From Pseudomonadota bacterium (GTDB taxonomy: Bacteria > Pseudomonadota > Gammaproteobacteria > Burkholderiales > Thiobacillaceae): a DNA stretch of 38,861 nt. The translations under genes were made by a program, and so were the position numbers. The DNA lies in NCBI GenBank assembly GCA_021784115.1, contig JAJXTE010000010.1:1-38861 (forward strand). Direction: 5' to 3'. Below, piece by piece: positions 17,644-26,082 of the stretch (position 1 is its first letter; each line of letters starts with the position of its first letter). Under the pieces are notes generated by a model. It saw only the letters and a program-made list of their open reading frames with translations, was not told where the DNA came from and did no database searches.

Positions 17644-18342
17644 ATGATCAAACTTCTTTTGCTCGCCGCGAGTCTGTTCGCCGCCGCCGCGCAGGCCGCG
17701 GGCCCGTCCCAGATGAACGTGGTCTACGACCTCTATCGCAATGGCATCAAGCTCGGCCAGGTGACCGACACCTTCACTCGCAGCGGCACCCGCTACACCC
17801 TGACCAGCGAGACCCGCGCGACGGGTCCGCTGAAGCTGCTGTGGCCGGGCAATATTCGTCTTGAAAGCGCCGGCGTGGTGACGCCGCAGGGCTTGCGCCC
17901 CACGCAATTCCAGCACGCCCGCAGCGATGCGCCCAACAAACTGGCGACCGCCCGTCTCGACTGGAAGCAGCGCAGCATCGCCTACCAGTACAAGGGCGAA
18001 TCGTGGCGGGTGAACGGCCTGCAGAACGGCGCACAGGACCAGCTGTCGCAGGTGTACCAGTTCATGTTTGCGCCCAGCCTCCCCGCCGATTACAGCGTGC
18101 AGGTCGTGAGTGGCCGCGATCTCAACCAGTATCGCTATGCGCGCAGCGAGGGCGGCACCATCCAGACGCCCCTGGGCGCGCTGGCGACCCAGCGCTATCA
18201 GCGCATCACGCAGAAACCCGACGAAAAGGCCATCAGCGTGTGGGTGGCCCCCGCACGCAACAACCTGCCCGTGCAGATCCGCGTCAGCGAAGACGGCGTC
18301 ACCGTCGAGCAACGCCTGGTGCGCGCCAGCGTCAAAGGCTGA
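17644..18342 (+). CDS. Exported DUF3108 protein
   Basis: 232 residues with a clear signal peptide (MIKLLLLAASLFAAAAQAAG). The mature part is a beta-rich DUF3108 domain with YDLYRNGIKLGQVTDTF, YTLTSETRATG and a later YARSEGGTIQTPLGAL block. DUF3108 proteins are periplasmic or envelope proteins of unknown function, often next to purN/purM in betaproteobacteria. GGAG at 17633-17636 with seven-base spacing selects the ATG at 17644. It overlaps nothing downstream but the second DUF3108 gene starts five bases after its stop. Confidence 0.82.
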   Translation: MIKLLLLAASLFAAAAQAAGPSQMNVVYDLYRNGIKLGQVTDTFTRSGTRYTLTSETRATGPLKLLWPGNIRLESAGVVTPQGLRPTQFQHARSDAPNKLATARLDWKQRSIAYQYKGESWRVNGLQNGAQDQLSQVYQFMFAPSLPADYSVQVVSGRDLNQYRYARSEGGTIQTPLGALATQRYQRITQKPDEKAISVWVAPARNNLPVQIRVSEDGVTVEQRLVRASVKG

Positions 18343-18346
18343 ACGC

Positions 18347-19384
18347 GTGGGGCGCCGCGTTCGCCCGTGGTGGCTGGCGCTGGCGGGTTCCTTGCTGCTG
18401 CATGGCAGCCTGCTGGGCGGACTGGAATGGCGCTTCCCACATCGGGCGCCGCCTGTGGAACCGCCAACGATCGACGTGCAACTGGTCACGCCACCGAAGC
18501 CGGTGCCGCAGATTGCCCCGGCCGCTCCGCCTGCCCCGCGCCGGCCACCGCCGGCCAGGCCGCTTGCATCTCGCCTACCCTCGCCACCGCCCGCGGCGCT
18601 CCTTCCAGAAGCCGAAGCCGAACGTGAACCCGAACCGGTTGCCGAGGCCGCCGCGCCCGAGGTGCCCGCCGAGCCGGCTCTCGCCGAAGTCGCGGCGTCC
18701 CCCGCCGCATCCGCCGGCCCGGCAGTCCCCGACGTCGTGCCGGCGCCCCTGAATGACCTGCCGCCGCGCATCGACATGCGCTTCCAGTTGCGCTACGGGC
18801 TGGCGTCGGGCGAGCAGACCCTGGTATGGGTGAACACAGGCGAGCGCTACACCCTGACCAGCGTGGCGGCGGCGACGGGTCTGAGCGGAATTTTTTATCG
18901 CGGCCGGTTTGCGCAGACCAGTCGCGGGCGCATCACGCCGCGCGGTCTGCAGCCGGAGGAATTCTGGGATCAGCGCGGAAACGCGCGCAGCAGCGCGCGT
19001 TTCGATGCAGGCAGCGGCGATCTCGTGCTGGATCCGGCAAAAGGCCCGCCGCGTCACTTTGCCTACTCGGGCGACGTGCAGGATGCGCTCAGCCTGTTTT
19101 TCCAGCTGGCGCTGACGGCCCCGCCACCGGGCGGGCAGCTGACCTATCGGGTGTTCAACGGCAAGAAGCTGCGCGACTACACGTATGAAGTGCGTGGCGA
19201 GGAAACGCTCGACACGGCACTCGGCCCGTTGCGCACCCTGCATCTTGAGAGGGTGGCCGATCACGACGAGGGCCGCTTCGAAGCCTGGCTGGCGATCGAC
19301 CGCCACTACTTGCCGGTGCGCGTGCTGCGCAGCGACGACACGGGCAGCGAGATGGAGCTCCGGGTGGAGTCGATCGCGCCCTGA
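18347..19384 (+). CDS. Membrane-anchored proline-rich DUF3108 protein
   Basis: 345 residues starting from GTG at 18347. An N-terminal membrane helix (WWLALAGSLLLHGSLLGGL, residues 8-26) is followed by a Pro/Ala/Glu-rich region (about 35-130, many PP and PEP-like units), then a DUF3108 domain (about 140-340: FQLRYGLASGEQTLVW, YTLTSVAAATGLSG, RITPRGLQPEEFW, VRGEETLDTALGPLRTLHLERV). The layout resembles TonB: one helix, an extended Pro-rich spacer that can cross the periplasm, and a C-terminal globular domain. It is a tandem paralogue of the upstream gene. Function is unknown; envelope role inferred. Confidence 0.78.
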   Translation: MGRRVRPWWLALAGSLLLHGSLLGGLEWRFPHRAPPVEPPTIDVQLVTPPKPVPQIAPAAPPAPRRPPPARPLASRLPSPPPAALLPEAEAEREPEPVAEAAAPEVPAEPALAEVAASPAASAGPAVPDVVPAPLNDLPPRIDMRFQLRYGLASGEQTLVWVNTGERYTLTSVAAATGLSGIFYRGRFAQTSRGRITPRGLQPEEFWDQRGNARSSARFDAGSGDLVLDPAKGPPRHFAYSGDVQDALSLFFQLALTAPPPGGQLTYRVFNGKKLRDYTYEVRGEETLDTALGPLRTLHLERVADHDEGRFEAWLAIDRHYLPVRVLRSDDTGSEMELRVESIAP

Positions 19385-19391
19385 GCGGGGC

Positions 19392-19844
19392 CTACTGCGG
19401 CAAGCCTTCCACCAGCGCGCCCGGCGTGATGCCGCGCCGGCGGAATTCGCCCTGCCGCACTTCCAGCGCAAAGCGCACATCTGCGCCTGGACAATGCCGC
19501 GTATCGGTTTGCGGCTGCATGTCGGCGAGGCGGGCAATGCGGCCGGTCGAGTCGATGAAGGCAATCGACAAGGGCAACAGCGTGTCCCGCATCCAGAAAC
19601 ATTGCCGGCCCGGACGTTCGAACACGAACAGCATGCCGCCCTCGGCGGGAAGATGCGTGCGGCCCATCAGGCCGCGTGCGCGCTCATGTGGCGTGGCCGC
19701 GACTTCGACGTGGAAAGCATGCGGGCCGATTCGCAAGGGCAGACGCGCGCTGTTGTCGCCGGCGCCCGCGGCACCACACAGGCCCAACGCCAGCGCGAAC
19801 GCGCTAAAGCGCCCTGCGCATCTGTTCGGCCAGCCGCAGCGCAC
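19392..19844 (-). CDS. Exported DUF192 protein
   Basis: 150 residues: N-terminal Arg-containing region and hydrophobic [16 protein letters not shown] segment (signal peptide), then a DUF192 domain with the family signature TPHERARGLMGRTHLP, MLFVFERPGRQCFWMRDTLLPLSIAFID, and a C-terminal LEVRQGEFRRRGITPG. DUF192 proteins are small, usually periplasmic, and of unknown function. The start at 19844 lies 41 bases inside the purK 3' end; a shorter start cannot be excluded because the first codons are in that overlap. It is the last gene of a purE-purK-DUF192 operon and converges on the second DUF3108 gene (seven-base gap). Confidence 0.8.
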   Translation of the reverse strand: MRCGWPNRCAGRFSAFALALGLCGAAGAGDNSARLPLRIGPHAFHVEVAATPHERARGLMGRTHLPAEGGMLFVFERPGRQCFWMRDTLLPLSIAFIDSTGRIARLADMQPQTDTRHCPGADVRFALEVRQGEFRRRGITPGALVEGLPQ

Positions 19845-20940
19845 GGTCGAGATCGGCGTCGAGCACGTTGAAATGTCCCATCTTGCGCCCCGCCCGCGCG
19901 GTTTCCTTGCCGTACACGTGCAGCTTGATGTTCGGGTGGGCGAGCAGCGCGTCCCAGTGCGGCCCGCCGTTCTGCCAGCGGTCGCCGAGGATGTTGACCA
20001 TCACCACCGGCGACATGAGCCGCGTGTCGCCGAGCGGCAGGCCGCACAGCACGCGCACCTGTTGCTCGAACTGGTCGGTGACGCAGGCGTCGAGCGTGTA
20101 GTGGCCGGAGTTGTGCGGGCGCGAGGCGATCTCGTTGACCATCAGCTTGCCACCGGCGACGAAGAACTCGACCGCCATGACGCCGACGTAGCCGAGTTTG
20201 TCGGCGATGTCGCGCGCCATGGCGCACGCTTCCTGCGCGAGGCTGTCGGGTACACGGGCGGGAATGATGGAGACGTCGAGGATGCCGTTTTCGTGGCGGT
20301 TCTCGGCGACCGGGAACAGTGCGCATTCGCCGGCGTCGCCGCGGGCGAGCACCACCGACACCTCGCGTTCCAGCTTGATGAAACCTTCAAGCACGCAGGG
20401 CTGGCCGCCGAATTCGCGAAACGCGGCGCGTGCTTCCTCGCGCGAGTTGACGCGCGCCTGGCCCTTGCCGTCGTAGCCGAAGCGCGCGACTTTCAGCAGC
20501 GCCGGCGTGCCGGTATCAGCCAGACCGGCGTCGAGGTCGCCCTCGCTGTAGACGAGCGCGAACGGCGCGGTGGCGAAGCCGTTCTGGGCGAGCCAGGATT
20601 TTTCGTGGCTGCGGTCCTGCGCGATGGCGACGCATTGGGCGCCGGGCGAGACGCGGCAGTGGTTCGCCAGCTCGATCAGGCTGGCTGCCGGGACGTTCTC
20701 GAACTCGGTGGTGACGGCGGCGCAGGCGGCGCCGAGCTGGCGCAACGCGCCGTGGTCAGTGTAGTCGGCCTGCAGGTGGACGTCGGCCATCTGCCCGGCG
20801 GGGCTGGCGAAGTCGGGATCGAGCACCATCACCTTGTAGCCCATGGTGCGCGCGGCGATGGTGAACATCCGGCCGAGCTGGCCGCCGCCGAGAATTCCGA
20901 GGGTGGCGCCGGGCAGGATGGGCAGCGGCTCATTCGACAT
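19804..20940 (-). CDS. purK: N5-CAIR synthetase, PurK (purine biosynthesis)
   Basis: 378-residue ATP-grasp enzyme that carboxylates AIR with bicarbonate and ATP. Present are the N-terminal Rossmann motif [13 protein letters not shown], the TTEFENVP segment, DRSHEKSWL, the ATP-grasp core [17 protein letters not shown], the catalytic region [26 protein letters not shown], and the C-terminal GHFNVLDAD. It overlaps purE by 11 bases, indicating an operon with coupled translation. PurK hands unstable N5-CAIR to PurE, so the pairing is functional. Confidence 0.96.
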   Translation of the reverse strand: MSNEPLPILPGATLGILGGGQLGRMFTIAARTMGYKVMVLDPDFASPAGQMADVHLQADYTDHGALRQLGAACAAVTTEFENVPAASLIELANHCRVSPGAQCVAIAQDRSHEKSWLAQNGFATAPFALVYSEGDLDAGLADTGTPALLKVARFGYDGKGQARVNSREEARAAFREFGGQPCVLEGFIKLEREVSVVLARGDAGECALFPVAENRHENGILDVSIIPARVPDSLAQEACAMARDIADKLGYVGVMAVEFFVAGGKLMVNEIASRPHNSGHYTLDACVTDQFEQQVRVLCGLPLGDTRLMSPVVMVNILGDRWQNGGPHWDALLAHPNIKLHVYGKETARAGRKMGHFNVLDADLDRALRLAEQMRRAL

Positions 20941-21427
20941 CGGGCAGGCCCATCGCCATTACCGAGTCGGATTGACCCTTGCGGAAGTCGTGCAGTTGTT
21001 GCGCCAGCCCGTTGTCGTAACGCGCAATCAGCGAGGCGGCGAACAGCGCGGCGTTGGCCGCGCCGGCTTCGCCGATGGCGAAGGTGGCAACCGGAATGCC
21101 CTTCGGCATCTGCACGATGGAGAGCAGCGAATCCATGCCCTTGAGATATTTCGACGGCACCGGCACACCGAGCACCGGCACGATGGTTTTCGACGCGAGC
21201 ATGCCGGGCAGGTGGGCAGCGCCGCCCGCCCCCGCGATGATGGCCTTGAGCCCGCGCGCCTCGGCGCTGGCGGCATAGTCGTACAGCAGATCCGGGGTGC
21301 GGTGCGCGGAGACGACCTTGGTCTCGAAGTGGATGCCCAACTGCTTCAGCAGCGTCGCCGCGTGCTTCATCACCTCCCAGTCGCTGGAAGATCCCATTAC
21401 CACTCCCACTTGCGGCGCGTTCATCAT
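20930..21427 (-). CDS. purE: N5-CAIR mutase, PurE (purine biosynthesis)
   Basis: 165 residues; rearranges N5-CAIR to CAIR. Motifs: [31 protein letters not shown] (with the catalytic His), [18 protein letters not shown] and [25 protein letters not shown], typical of class I PurE. Two adjacent ATGs at 21427 and 21424 follow AGGGA on the minus strand; the first is four and the second seven bases away, so either may be used. It is the first gene of the purE-purK-DUF192 operon and is divergent from the DUF486 gene. Confidence 0.97.
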   Translation of the reverse strand: MMNAPQVGVVMGSSSDWEVMKHAATLLKQLGIHFETKVVSAHRTPDLLYDYAASAEARGLKAIIAGAGGAAHLPGMLASKTIVPVLGVPVPSKYLKGMDSLLSIVQMPKGIPVATFAIGEAGAANAALFAASLIARYDNGLAQQLHDFRKGQSDSVMAMGLPDVE

Positions 21428-21514
21428 GCGATCCCTGCAATGCGAAAGGCCGCATTTTACCAGCGTCGCACCCGCGCGGATTCCCTACAATGACGCCTGA
21501 TACTGGAGTTGACC

Positions 21515-21862
21515 ATGCCCGCCTCCCTGCAGACCCTGATCCTGCTCACGTTTTCCAACGTCTTCATGACCTTCGCCTGGTATGCGCACCTGAAGGACAT
21601 GAGCAACAAGCCGTGGATGATCGCCGCGTTCGCCAGTTGGGGCATCGCCCTGTTCGAGTATCTTCTGCAGGTGCCGGCCAACCGCATCGGCTATACGGTG
21701 ATGAGCCTGCCGCAGCTGAAGATCATGCAGGAAGTCATCGCGCTGTCGGTGTTCATGCCGTTCGCCGTGCTCTACATGAAGGTCGAGCTGAAGTGGGATT
21801 TCCTGTGGGCGTCGCTGTGCATGGTGGGGGCGGTGTACTTCATGTTCCGCAGCCATTCCTGA
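21515..21862 (+). CDS. Small membrane protein of the DUF486 (DMT-like) family
   Basis: 115 residues with four hydrophobic helices: LQTLILLTFSNVFMTFAWY, WMIAAFASWGIALFEYLL, a helix at IMQEVIALSVFMPFAVLYM, and FLWASLCMVGAVYFMF. The Pfam DUF486 motif set (FMTFAWYAHLK, ALFEYLLQVPANRIGY) is intact. Proteins of this family look like minimal drug/metabolite transporters; function is unknown. GGAG at 21505-21508 is six bases from the ATG. It is divergent from purE and about 230 bases upstream of the HiPIP gene. Confidence 0.88.
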   Translation: MPASLQTLILLTFSNVFMTFAWYAHLKDMSNKPWMIAAFASWGIALFEYLLQVPANRIGYTVMSLPQLKIMQEVIALSVFMPFAVLYMKVELKWDFLWASLCMVGAVYFMFRSHS

Positions 21863-22093
21863 GGAAGCGGCCATGTCGCGGAACTGCGTTGCGTGGGAAA
21901 CTGGCCCGCAACATGCCCCGCAATTTTCCCGGCGACAGGTAAAAAAGGACCTAAGTATCTGCAATGTGGTGTATAGTGTGTCGGCTCGATTCGCACAGGC
22001 GTGTAGGTCGGCTCTTGGGCGAACAGGCCGTCATGCCGGCACGGACGACGCGCTGGCAGGTGATTTCTCAACCGTTCAAGAAGGAAACCCGCA

Positions 22094-22387
22094 ATGAAAG
22101 AAGATCTCAAGCCTTCACGCCGACAGTTTCTGAAGATCGGCGGCGCCGCACTGGCCCTGATTCCCGTGGTGGCCATGTCCGGCAAGGCGATGGCGTCGAC
22201 CAATGCCGCCATGCGCACGTCGATGAAATACCAGGACAAGCCGAACGGCGATAAGCACTGCGCGACCTGCATGCAGTTCGTCCCCGGCAAGAATCCCAAG
22301 GCTCTGGGCGGCTGCAAGATCTTCCCGGGCGACACGGAGATTTCCCCGCAGGGCTATTGCGTCGCCTGGGCCCCCAAGCCGGCGTGA
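22094..22387 (+). CDS. hip: High-potential iron-sulfur protein, Tat-exported
   Basis: 97-residue precursor with a twin-arginine signal, SRRQFLKIGG (8-17), followed by a hydrophobic stretch and AMAS, so the folded protein goes to the periplasm with its cluster. The mature part has the four [4Fe-4S] cysteines in HiPIP spacing: C56, C59, C74 and C89 (HCATCMQF, GGCKIF, GYCVAW). HiPIPs carry electrons at high potential from the bc1 complex or thiosulfate/sulfite-type donors to terminal oxidases or reaction centres, and iron-oxidising and thiosulfate-oxidising bacteria often use them. AAGGAAA at 22081-22087 precedes the ATG. A bidirectional terminator at 22437 follows. A -10-like TATAGT lies at 21972-21977, without a good -35. 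Confidence 0.95.
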   Translation: MKEDLKPSRRQFLKIGGAALALIPVVAMSGKAMASTNAAMRTSMKYQDKPNGDKHCATCMQFVPGKNPKALGGCKIFPGDTEISPQGYCVAWAPKPA

Positions 22388-22436
22388 ACTGGCAAGGCCG
22401 TCGCGGCGCCTGTGCGCGCCCGTCCATGCCTGAACG

Positions 22437-22463
22437 AAAAAGCCCCGCATCGCGGGGCTTTTT
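22437..22463. terminator. Bidirectional Rho-independent terminator between hip and tusE
   Basis: GCCCCGC (22442-22448), loop ATC, GCGGGGC (22452-22458), with five A before (22437-22441) and five T after (22459-22463). The symmetric tails let it end both hip on the plus strand and tusE on the minus strand. Confidence 0.92.
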
Positions 22464-22484
22464 GCTGGAGCGGCTACACGCGCC

Positions 22485-22817
22485 TTAAACGCAGCCGGTC
22501 GGCTTCGGGGTGCCGGCGTAGCGGCCAGCCTGCTTGGCCGGTCCGAACGGGAACAGGTCGAACAGGAATTTCTTGTCGCCCCACTCGTCGCCGAATTCTT
22601 CCTTCAGACCCTTCTGCAGGAAGCGCAGGTTGGGGGCGGTGCCGTTCTGCGCGAACTGGTCGCGCATGTAGTGGATGATCTTCCAGTGATTCTCGCCCAG
22701 TTCCAGCTTGTCTTCCTTGGCCAGTTCGACAGCCAGTTCCTCGGACCAGTCGTCCAGGTTGACCAGATAGCCTTCGGGGTCGGTTTCTACGATTTTGCCG
22801 TTGATTTCGCGTTCCAT
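22485..22817 (-). CDS. tusE: TusE/DsrC-family sulfur-carrier protein with one C-terminal Cys
   Basis: 110 residues: the DsrC fold with LVNLDDWSEELAVELA, LGENHWKIIHYMRDQF and LRFLQKGLKEEFG, ending in PKPTGCV. The penultimate C109 is the conserved CysA. The second DsrC cysteine, 11 residues earlier, is replaced by G98. DsrC uses both to form a trisulfide with DsrAB, whereas TusE works with CysA alone in persulfide relay to tRNA 2-thiolation or related transfer. So TusE-type chemistry is inferred, though an autotrophic sulfur oxidiser could use it elsewhere. AAGGA seven bases before the ATG on the minus strand and a good sigma-70 promoter (22857-22885) support the start. No other tus or dsr gene is in the window. 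Confidence 0.88.
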   Translation of the reverse strand: MEREINGKIVETDPEGYLVNLDDWSEELAVELAKEDKLELGENHWKIIHYMRDQFAQNGTAPNLRFLQKGLKEEFGDEWGDKKFLFDLFPFGPAKQAGRYAGTPKPTGCV

Positions 22818-22856
22818 GATGCAGTCCTTGCAGTAATTAATTAATTGCGATGACGC

Positions 22857-22885
22857 ACAATAGAATAACCGAGTAAATTAGTCAA
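22857..22885 (-). promoter_or_regulatory. Sigma-70 promoter of tusE
   Basis: On the minus strand, TTGACT (complement of 22880-22885) and TATTGT (complement of 22857-22862) are 17 bases apart, matching the consensus at five of six and four of six positions. The start site would be near 22850, giving a leader of about 33 bases that includes an AT-rich tract at 22834-22847. Confidence 0.75.
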
Positions 22886-23296
22886 CCACTCAATTCGCGC
22901 AAGACTCGCGCCCGCCTGCGTGTTTTTCCGCACCCGCCCAAACGTTCGCCAGAGGATGTGGCACGTTACTTGCATAACCGATAAAGGCAGGTTTTTGTAT
23001 TGAATCGCCATCCGGCCGAAACGGACGCGGAATACGGGGCATTGCGAGGGCGAAAGTGGGCATCGCGTTCGCTGCCATCGATGAATTCCGCAGGATGTCG
23101 GGCTCCTCGCCGACTCGCACAAGCCGAGGGGCTCGGCGCGCCGTCCGCGCACCCAACCACGCCGACCGCATCTGCGTCGGGCCGCAAACCGCTGACGCCG
23201 CCCCGCTTTCCGCGGCAAGCCTCTGGGCGTGAGCGTTGGCTGCCCTATCGTGATGTCGCATAAGGGAATAACGTATCAAGGATTCAGGAGACCCAA
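22886..23296. other. Gene-poor stretch between tusE and the mod locus
   Basis: No gene could be supported on either strand. A plus-strand open frame from about 23029 to 23227 (reading GIRGIARAKVGIAFAAIDEF and onward to LWA before a TGA) has no start with a ribosome site and no recognised family. Three frames in this stretch stay open for over 60 codons, expected at this GC content. The end (23268-23290, ATAACGTATCAAGG then CAGGAG) is probably the promoter and ribosome site region of the damaged molbindin. No clean ModE-type dyad is seen. Confidence 0.5.
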
Positions 23297-23504
23297 ATGA
23301 AGCCCAACGCGTGCAACCACCCTCGGCGCCGTGGTCCGGTGCAAGGCGCGCGTGGTGAACGCCGAAACATCCTCGCACCGCCCGGAGGCAAGCGCGTCAC
23401 GTCCATCGTCACCCGCTCCGGCATCGAATCCATCGGCCTCGAGGACGGCGAACGCCTGCGCCCTGATCAAGGCCACCCACATCGTCCTCGCCGTCTCGCA
23501 ATGA
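23297..23504 (+). pseudogene. Frameshifted molbindin (Mop, TOBE domain)
   Basis: Pieces of one small molybdate-binding TOBE protein are spread over two frames. Frame of the ATG at 23297 (AGGAG at 23286-23290): MKPNACN. Next frame from 23319: TLGAVVRCKARVVNAET. Back to the first frame: LAPPGGKRVTSIVTRSGIES then IGLEDGE. Second frame again: NACALIKATHIVLAVSQ, ending at TGA 23502-23504. Joined in order these follow the family pattern (N..L.G.V.....VNAE....GG..V.SI.T..S...LGL..G..A.ALIKA.HV.LAV). At least three indels are needed, so it is a decayed gene or a badly sequenced one. It sits immediately before modA, the usual place for a Mop gene. Ribosome-site and start codon are still intact. Confidence 0.75.
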
Positions 23505-23514
23505 AAGGAGTCCC

Positions 23515-24285
23515 GTGAAACACTTGCAAGCCCTTCTGTTCGTCTGTATCGCCGCCGTGTCCTCGTCCGCGCTGGCCAACAAGATCACCATCGCCGCCGC
23601 CGCCGACCTGAAGTTCGCCATGGACGAGATCGTCACCGCCTTTAAGCGGGCGAATCCCGCTGACCGGGTGGACGTGATCTACGGCTCGTCGGGCAAGTTC
23701 AACACGCAGATCCGCGAGGGCGCACCCTACGACCTGTTCTTTTCCGCGGATATCGCTTATCCGCGCGAACTGGCGAAGGAAGGCCTGGCCGCTTCCGAAG
23801 TCAAACCGTATGCCGTTGGGCGCATCGTGCTTTGGAGCGCAAGCAGGGACGCGACGAAGATGACGCTCGCCAGCCTCGCCGATCCGAAGGTCGCCCGCAT
23901 CGCCATCGCCAACCCCAAGCACGCGCCCTATGGCAAGCGGGCAGAGGAGGCTCTGCGCAGCGCCGGCGTGTGGGACAAAGTGCAGCCCAAGCTGGTCTAC
24001 GGCGAGAACATCGCGCAGACCGCCCAGTTCGTCCAGAGCGGCAACGCCCAGGCCGGCATCATCGCGCTGTCCCTGGCGGTGAACCCTGAACTGGCCGCCA
24101 AGGGCGGCTACGCGTTGATCTCCGACGCGCTGCACAGTCCACTGGAGCAAGGCTACGTCATCACCCGGCGCGCGGCGGGCAATCCCCTGGCCAGGCGTTT
24201 CGCCGACTACATGGGGGGCAAGCCGGCGCGTGCGGTTATGGTGAAATACGGTTTCGTGCTGCCGGGCGAATCGGCGGCCAAGTAA
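23515..24285 (+). CDS. modA: Molybdate-binding periplasmic protein ModA
   Basis: 256 residues with a signal peptide (cleavage near SSALA-N, residue 21). Core ligand-binding motifs: ITIAAAADLKFAMDEIV, YGSSGKFNTQIREGAPYDLFFSAD and GIIALSLAVNP. It is a type II periplasmic binding protein for molybdate or tungstate that feeds ModB/ModC. GTG start at 23515 behind AAAGGAG (23504-23510), which overlaps the end of the damaged molbindin frame. It begins the intact modA-modB-modC operon (12 bases to modB). The closest relatives by motif are the ModA group that pairs with a TOBE-containing ModC. Confidence 0.95.
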   Translation: MKHLQALLFVCIAAVSSSALANKITIAAAADLKFAMDEIVTAFKRANPADRVDVIYGSSGKFNTQIREGAPYDLFFSADIAYPRELAKEGLAASEVKPYAVGRIVLWSASRDATKMTLASLADPKVARIAIANPKHAPYGKRAEEALRSAGVWDKVQPKLVYGENIAQTAQFVQSGNAQAGIIALSLAVNPELAAKGGYALISDALHSPLEQGYVITRRAAGNPLARRFADYMGGKPARAVMVKYGFVLPGESAAK

Positions 24286-24297
24286 GCGGAGCCACTG

Positions 24298-24975
24298 ATG
24301 TTTCTTTCCGAAGGCGATCTGGGGGCCATTGTCCTGACCCTGGAACTGGCGGGCATCGTCACCGCCATCCTGCTGGTGCTGGGCACCCCCATCGCCTGGT
24401 GGCTGGCGCGGACGAAATCCTGGCTGAAAGGCCCGCTGGGCGCGGTGGTCGCCCTGCCTCTGGTGCTTCCGCCATCGGTGCTGGGCTTCTACCTGCTCCT
24501 GGCCATGGGGCCGCACGGGCCGGTCGGGCATTTCACCCAATGGCTGGGCATCGGCACCCTGCCGTTCACCTTCTGGGGGCTGGTGGTCGCCTCGGTGTTC
24601 TACTCCCTGCCCTTTATGGTGCAGCCGGTGCAGAACGCCTTCGAGACCATCGGCGATCGCCCGCTGGAGGTGGCCGCCACCCTGCGGGCATCGCCCATCG
24701 ATACCTTTTTCACCGTGGTCCTCCCCCTGGCGTTGCCGGGATTTCTCACCGCGTCCATCCTCACCTTCGCCCATACGGTGGGTGAATTCGGCGTGGTGCT
24801 GATGATCGGCGGCAACATACCCGACGAAACCCGGGTCGTCTCGGTGCAGATCTATGATCACGTCGAGGCACTGGCATACGGTCATGCCCACCGCCTGTCG
24901 GCGGTCATGCTGGCGTTCTCCTTCCTGGTCCTGTTGACGCTGTATGCGTGGCGGCCCAATCCCAAGAAGCATTGA
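24298..24975 (+). CDS. modB: Molybdate ABC transporter permease ModB
   Basis: 225 residues, five or six membrane helices (first at [26 protein letters not shown]) and the cytoplasmic EAA loop [25 protein letters not shown], where the ATPase docks. [24 protein letters not shown] is typical of ModB. Ribosome site GGAG eight bases or so before the ATG at 24298. modC starts six bases after its stop. Confidence 0.95.
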   Translation: MFLSEGDLGAIVLTLELAGIVTAILLVLGTPIAWWLARTKSWLKGPLGAVVALPLVLPPSVLGFYLLLAMGPHGPVGHFTQWLGIGTLPFTFWGLVVASVFYSLPFMVQPVQNAFETIGDRPLEVAATLRASPIDTFFTVVLPLALPGFLTASILTFAHTVGEFGVVLMIGGNIPDETRVVSVQIYDHVEALAYGHAHRLSAVMLAFSFLVLLTLYAWRPNPKKH

Positions 24976-24981
24976 TACGGC

Positions 24982-26073
24982 ATGGACATGACCCAAACCC
25001 GCCCGGGAATCCATGCCCGCTTCAATCTGGGGTTCAAGGATTTTTCGCTGAATGTCGATCTGGAGATGCCCGGCCGCGGCGTCACTGCGCTGTTCGGCCA
25101 CTCCGGCTCCGGCAAGACCACACTGCTGCGCTGCATCGCCGGTCTGGAACGCGCGCCGGCCGGCTATCTGAGCGTCGATGGCGAGGTCTGGCAGGACGCC
25201 GCCACCTTCGTGCCGACCCACAGGCGGCCGCTCGGTTACGTGTTCCAGGAGGCGAGCCTGTTTCCCCACCTTTCGGTGCGGCGCAATCTGGAATACGGTC
25301 TCAAGCGGGTGGCGCCGGCGGCGCGCAAGGTCTCCCTCGATCACGCCGTCGATCTGCTCGGCATCGGGCCGCTGCTGGATCGCTTGCCGGAACGCCTGTC
25401 CGGCGGCGAGAAGCAGCGCGTCGCCATCGCGCGCGCGCTCGCCATCAGCCCGCGCATCCTGCTGATGGACGAGCCGCTGGCCGCGCTTGACCTCGCGCGC
25501 AAGCAGGAAATCCTCCCCTATCTGGAACGCCTGCACGACGAACTGGAGATACCCATCCTCTACGTCAGCCACGCCCCCGACGAAGTCGCGCGCCTGGCCG
25601 ATTACATCGTGGCGATGGAACACGGCCGCGTCGCCGCGCAGGGGCCGCTCGGTGAAACGCTGGCCCGCCTCGACCTGCCGATCCGCCTCGGCGAGGATGC
25701 CGGCGTCGTGCTGGAAGGCGAGATCGCCGAGCTCGACCAGGCGTGGCACCTCGCGCGCGTCGCCTCCGCCGGCGGCAGCCTGTGGGTGCGCGACAACGGC
25801 CTGCCGGTCGGCCAGCACGTGCGCGTGCGCATCCTCGCGCGCGACATCAGCCTCGCCCTCGAACCCCACGGCGACAGCAGCATCCTCAACGTGCTACCAG
25901 CAAGGGTCGAGCAGCTGGCGGACGACACCCACCCCGCGCTCGCCCTGGTAAAGCTGAACGCCGCCGGCGCCCCGCTGGTCGCGCGCATCACGCGGCGCTC
26001 GGCCGCCAGGCTGGAGCTGCGCCCGGGGCAGACTGTGTGGGCGCAGATCAAGGCGGTGGCGCTGGTGGGATAG
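24982..26073 (+). CDS. modC: Molybdate ABC transporter ATPase ModC with TOBE domain
   Basis: 363 residues. ATPase domain: Walker [10 protein letters not shown] (39-47), Q-loop [12 protein letters not shown], signature LSGGEKQR (139-146), Walker [13 protein letters not shown] (D163/E164) and switch His in YVSHAPDEV. The C-terminal about 65 residues ([14 protein letters not shown] to [11 protein letters not shown]) form a TOBE domain, which in ModC binds oxyanion and can inhibit transport when molybdate is high. Two in-frame ATGs (24982 and 24988) are possible. It ends the mod operon and converges on the HugZ-like gene with a nine-base gap. Confidence 0.95.
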   Translation: MDMTQTRPGIHARFNLGFKDFSLNVDLEMPGRGVTALFGHSGSGKTTLLRCIAGLERAPAGYLSVDGEVWQDAATFVPTHRRPLGYVFQEASLFPHLSVRRNLEYGLKRVAPAARKVSLDHAVDLLGIGPLLDRLPERLSGGEKQRVAIARALAISPRILLMDEPLAALDLARKQEILPYLERLHDELEIPILYVSHAPDEVARLADYIVAMEHGRVAAQGPLGETLARLDLPIRLGEDAGVVLEGEIAELDQAWHLARVASAGGSLWVRDNGLPVGQHVRVRILARDISLALEPHGDSSILNVLPARVEQLADDTHPALALVKLNAAGAPLVARITRRSAARLELRPGQTVWAQIKAVALVG

Positions 26074-26082
26074 GGGGCGCGC

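Noticed and set aside
22834-22847. TTAATTAATTAA tract near tusE as a possible origin or FNR site
   Set aside because: It lies in the tusE leader downstream of a good promoter and has no TTGAT-N4-ATCAA pattern or iterons.
23467-25869. 800-codon antisense frame over modA-modB-modC
   Set aside because: It mirrors real Mod genes with complete motifs; composition is His/Arg/Gln-rich as expected of a shadow.
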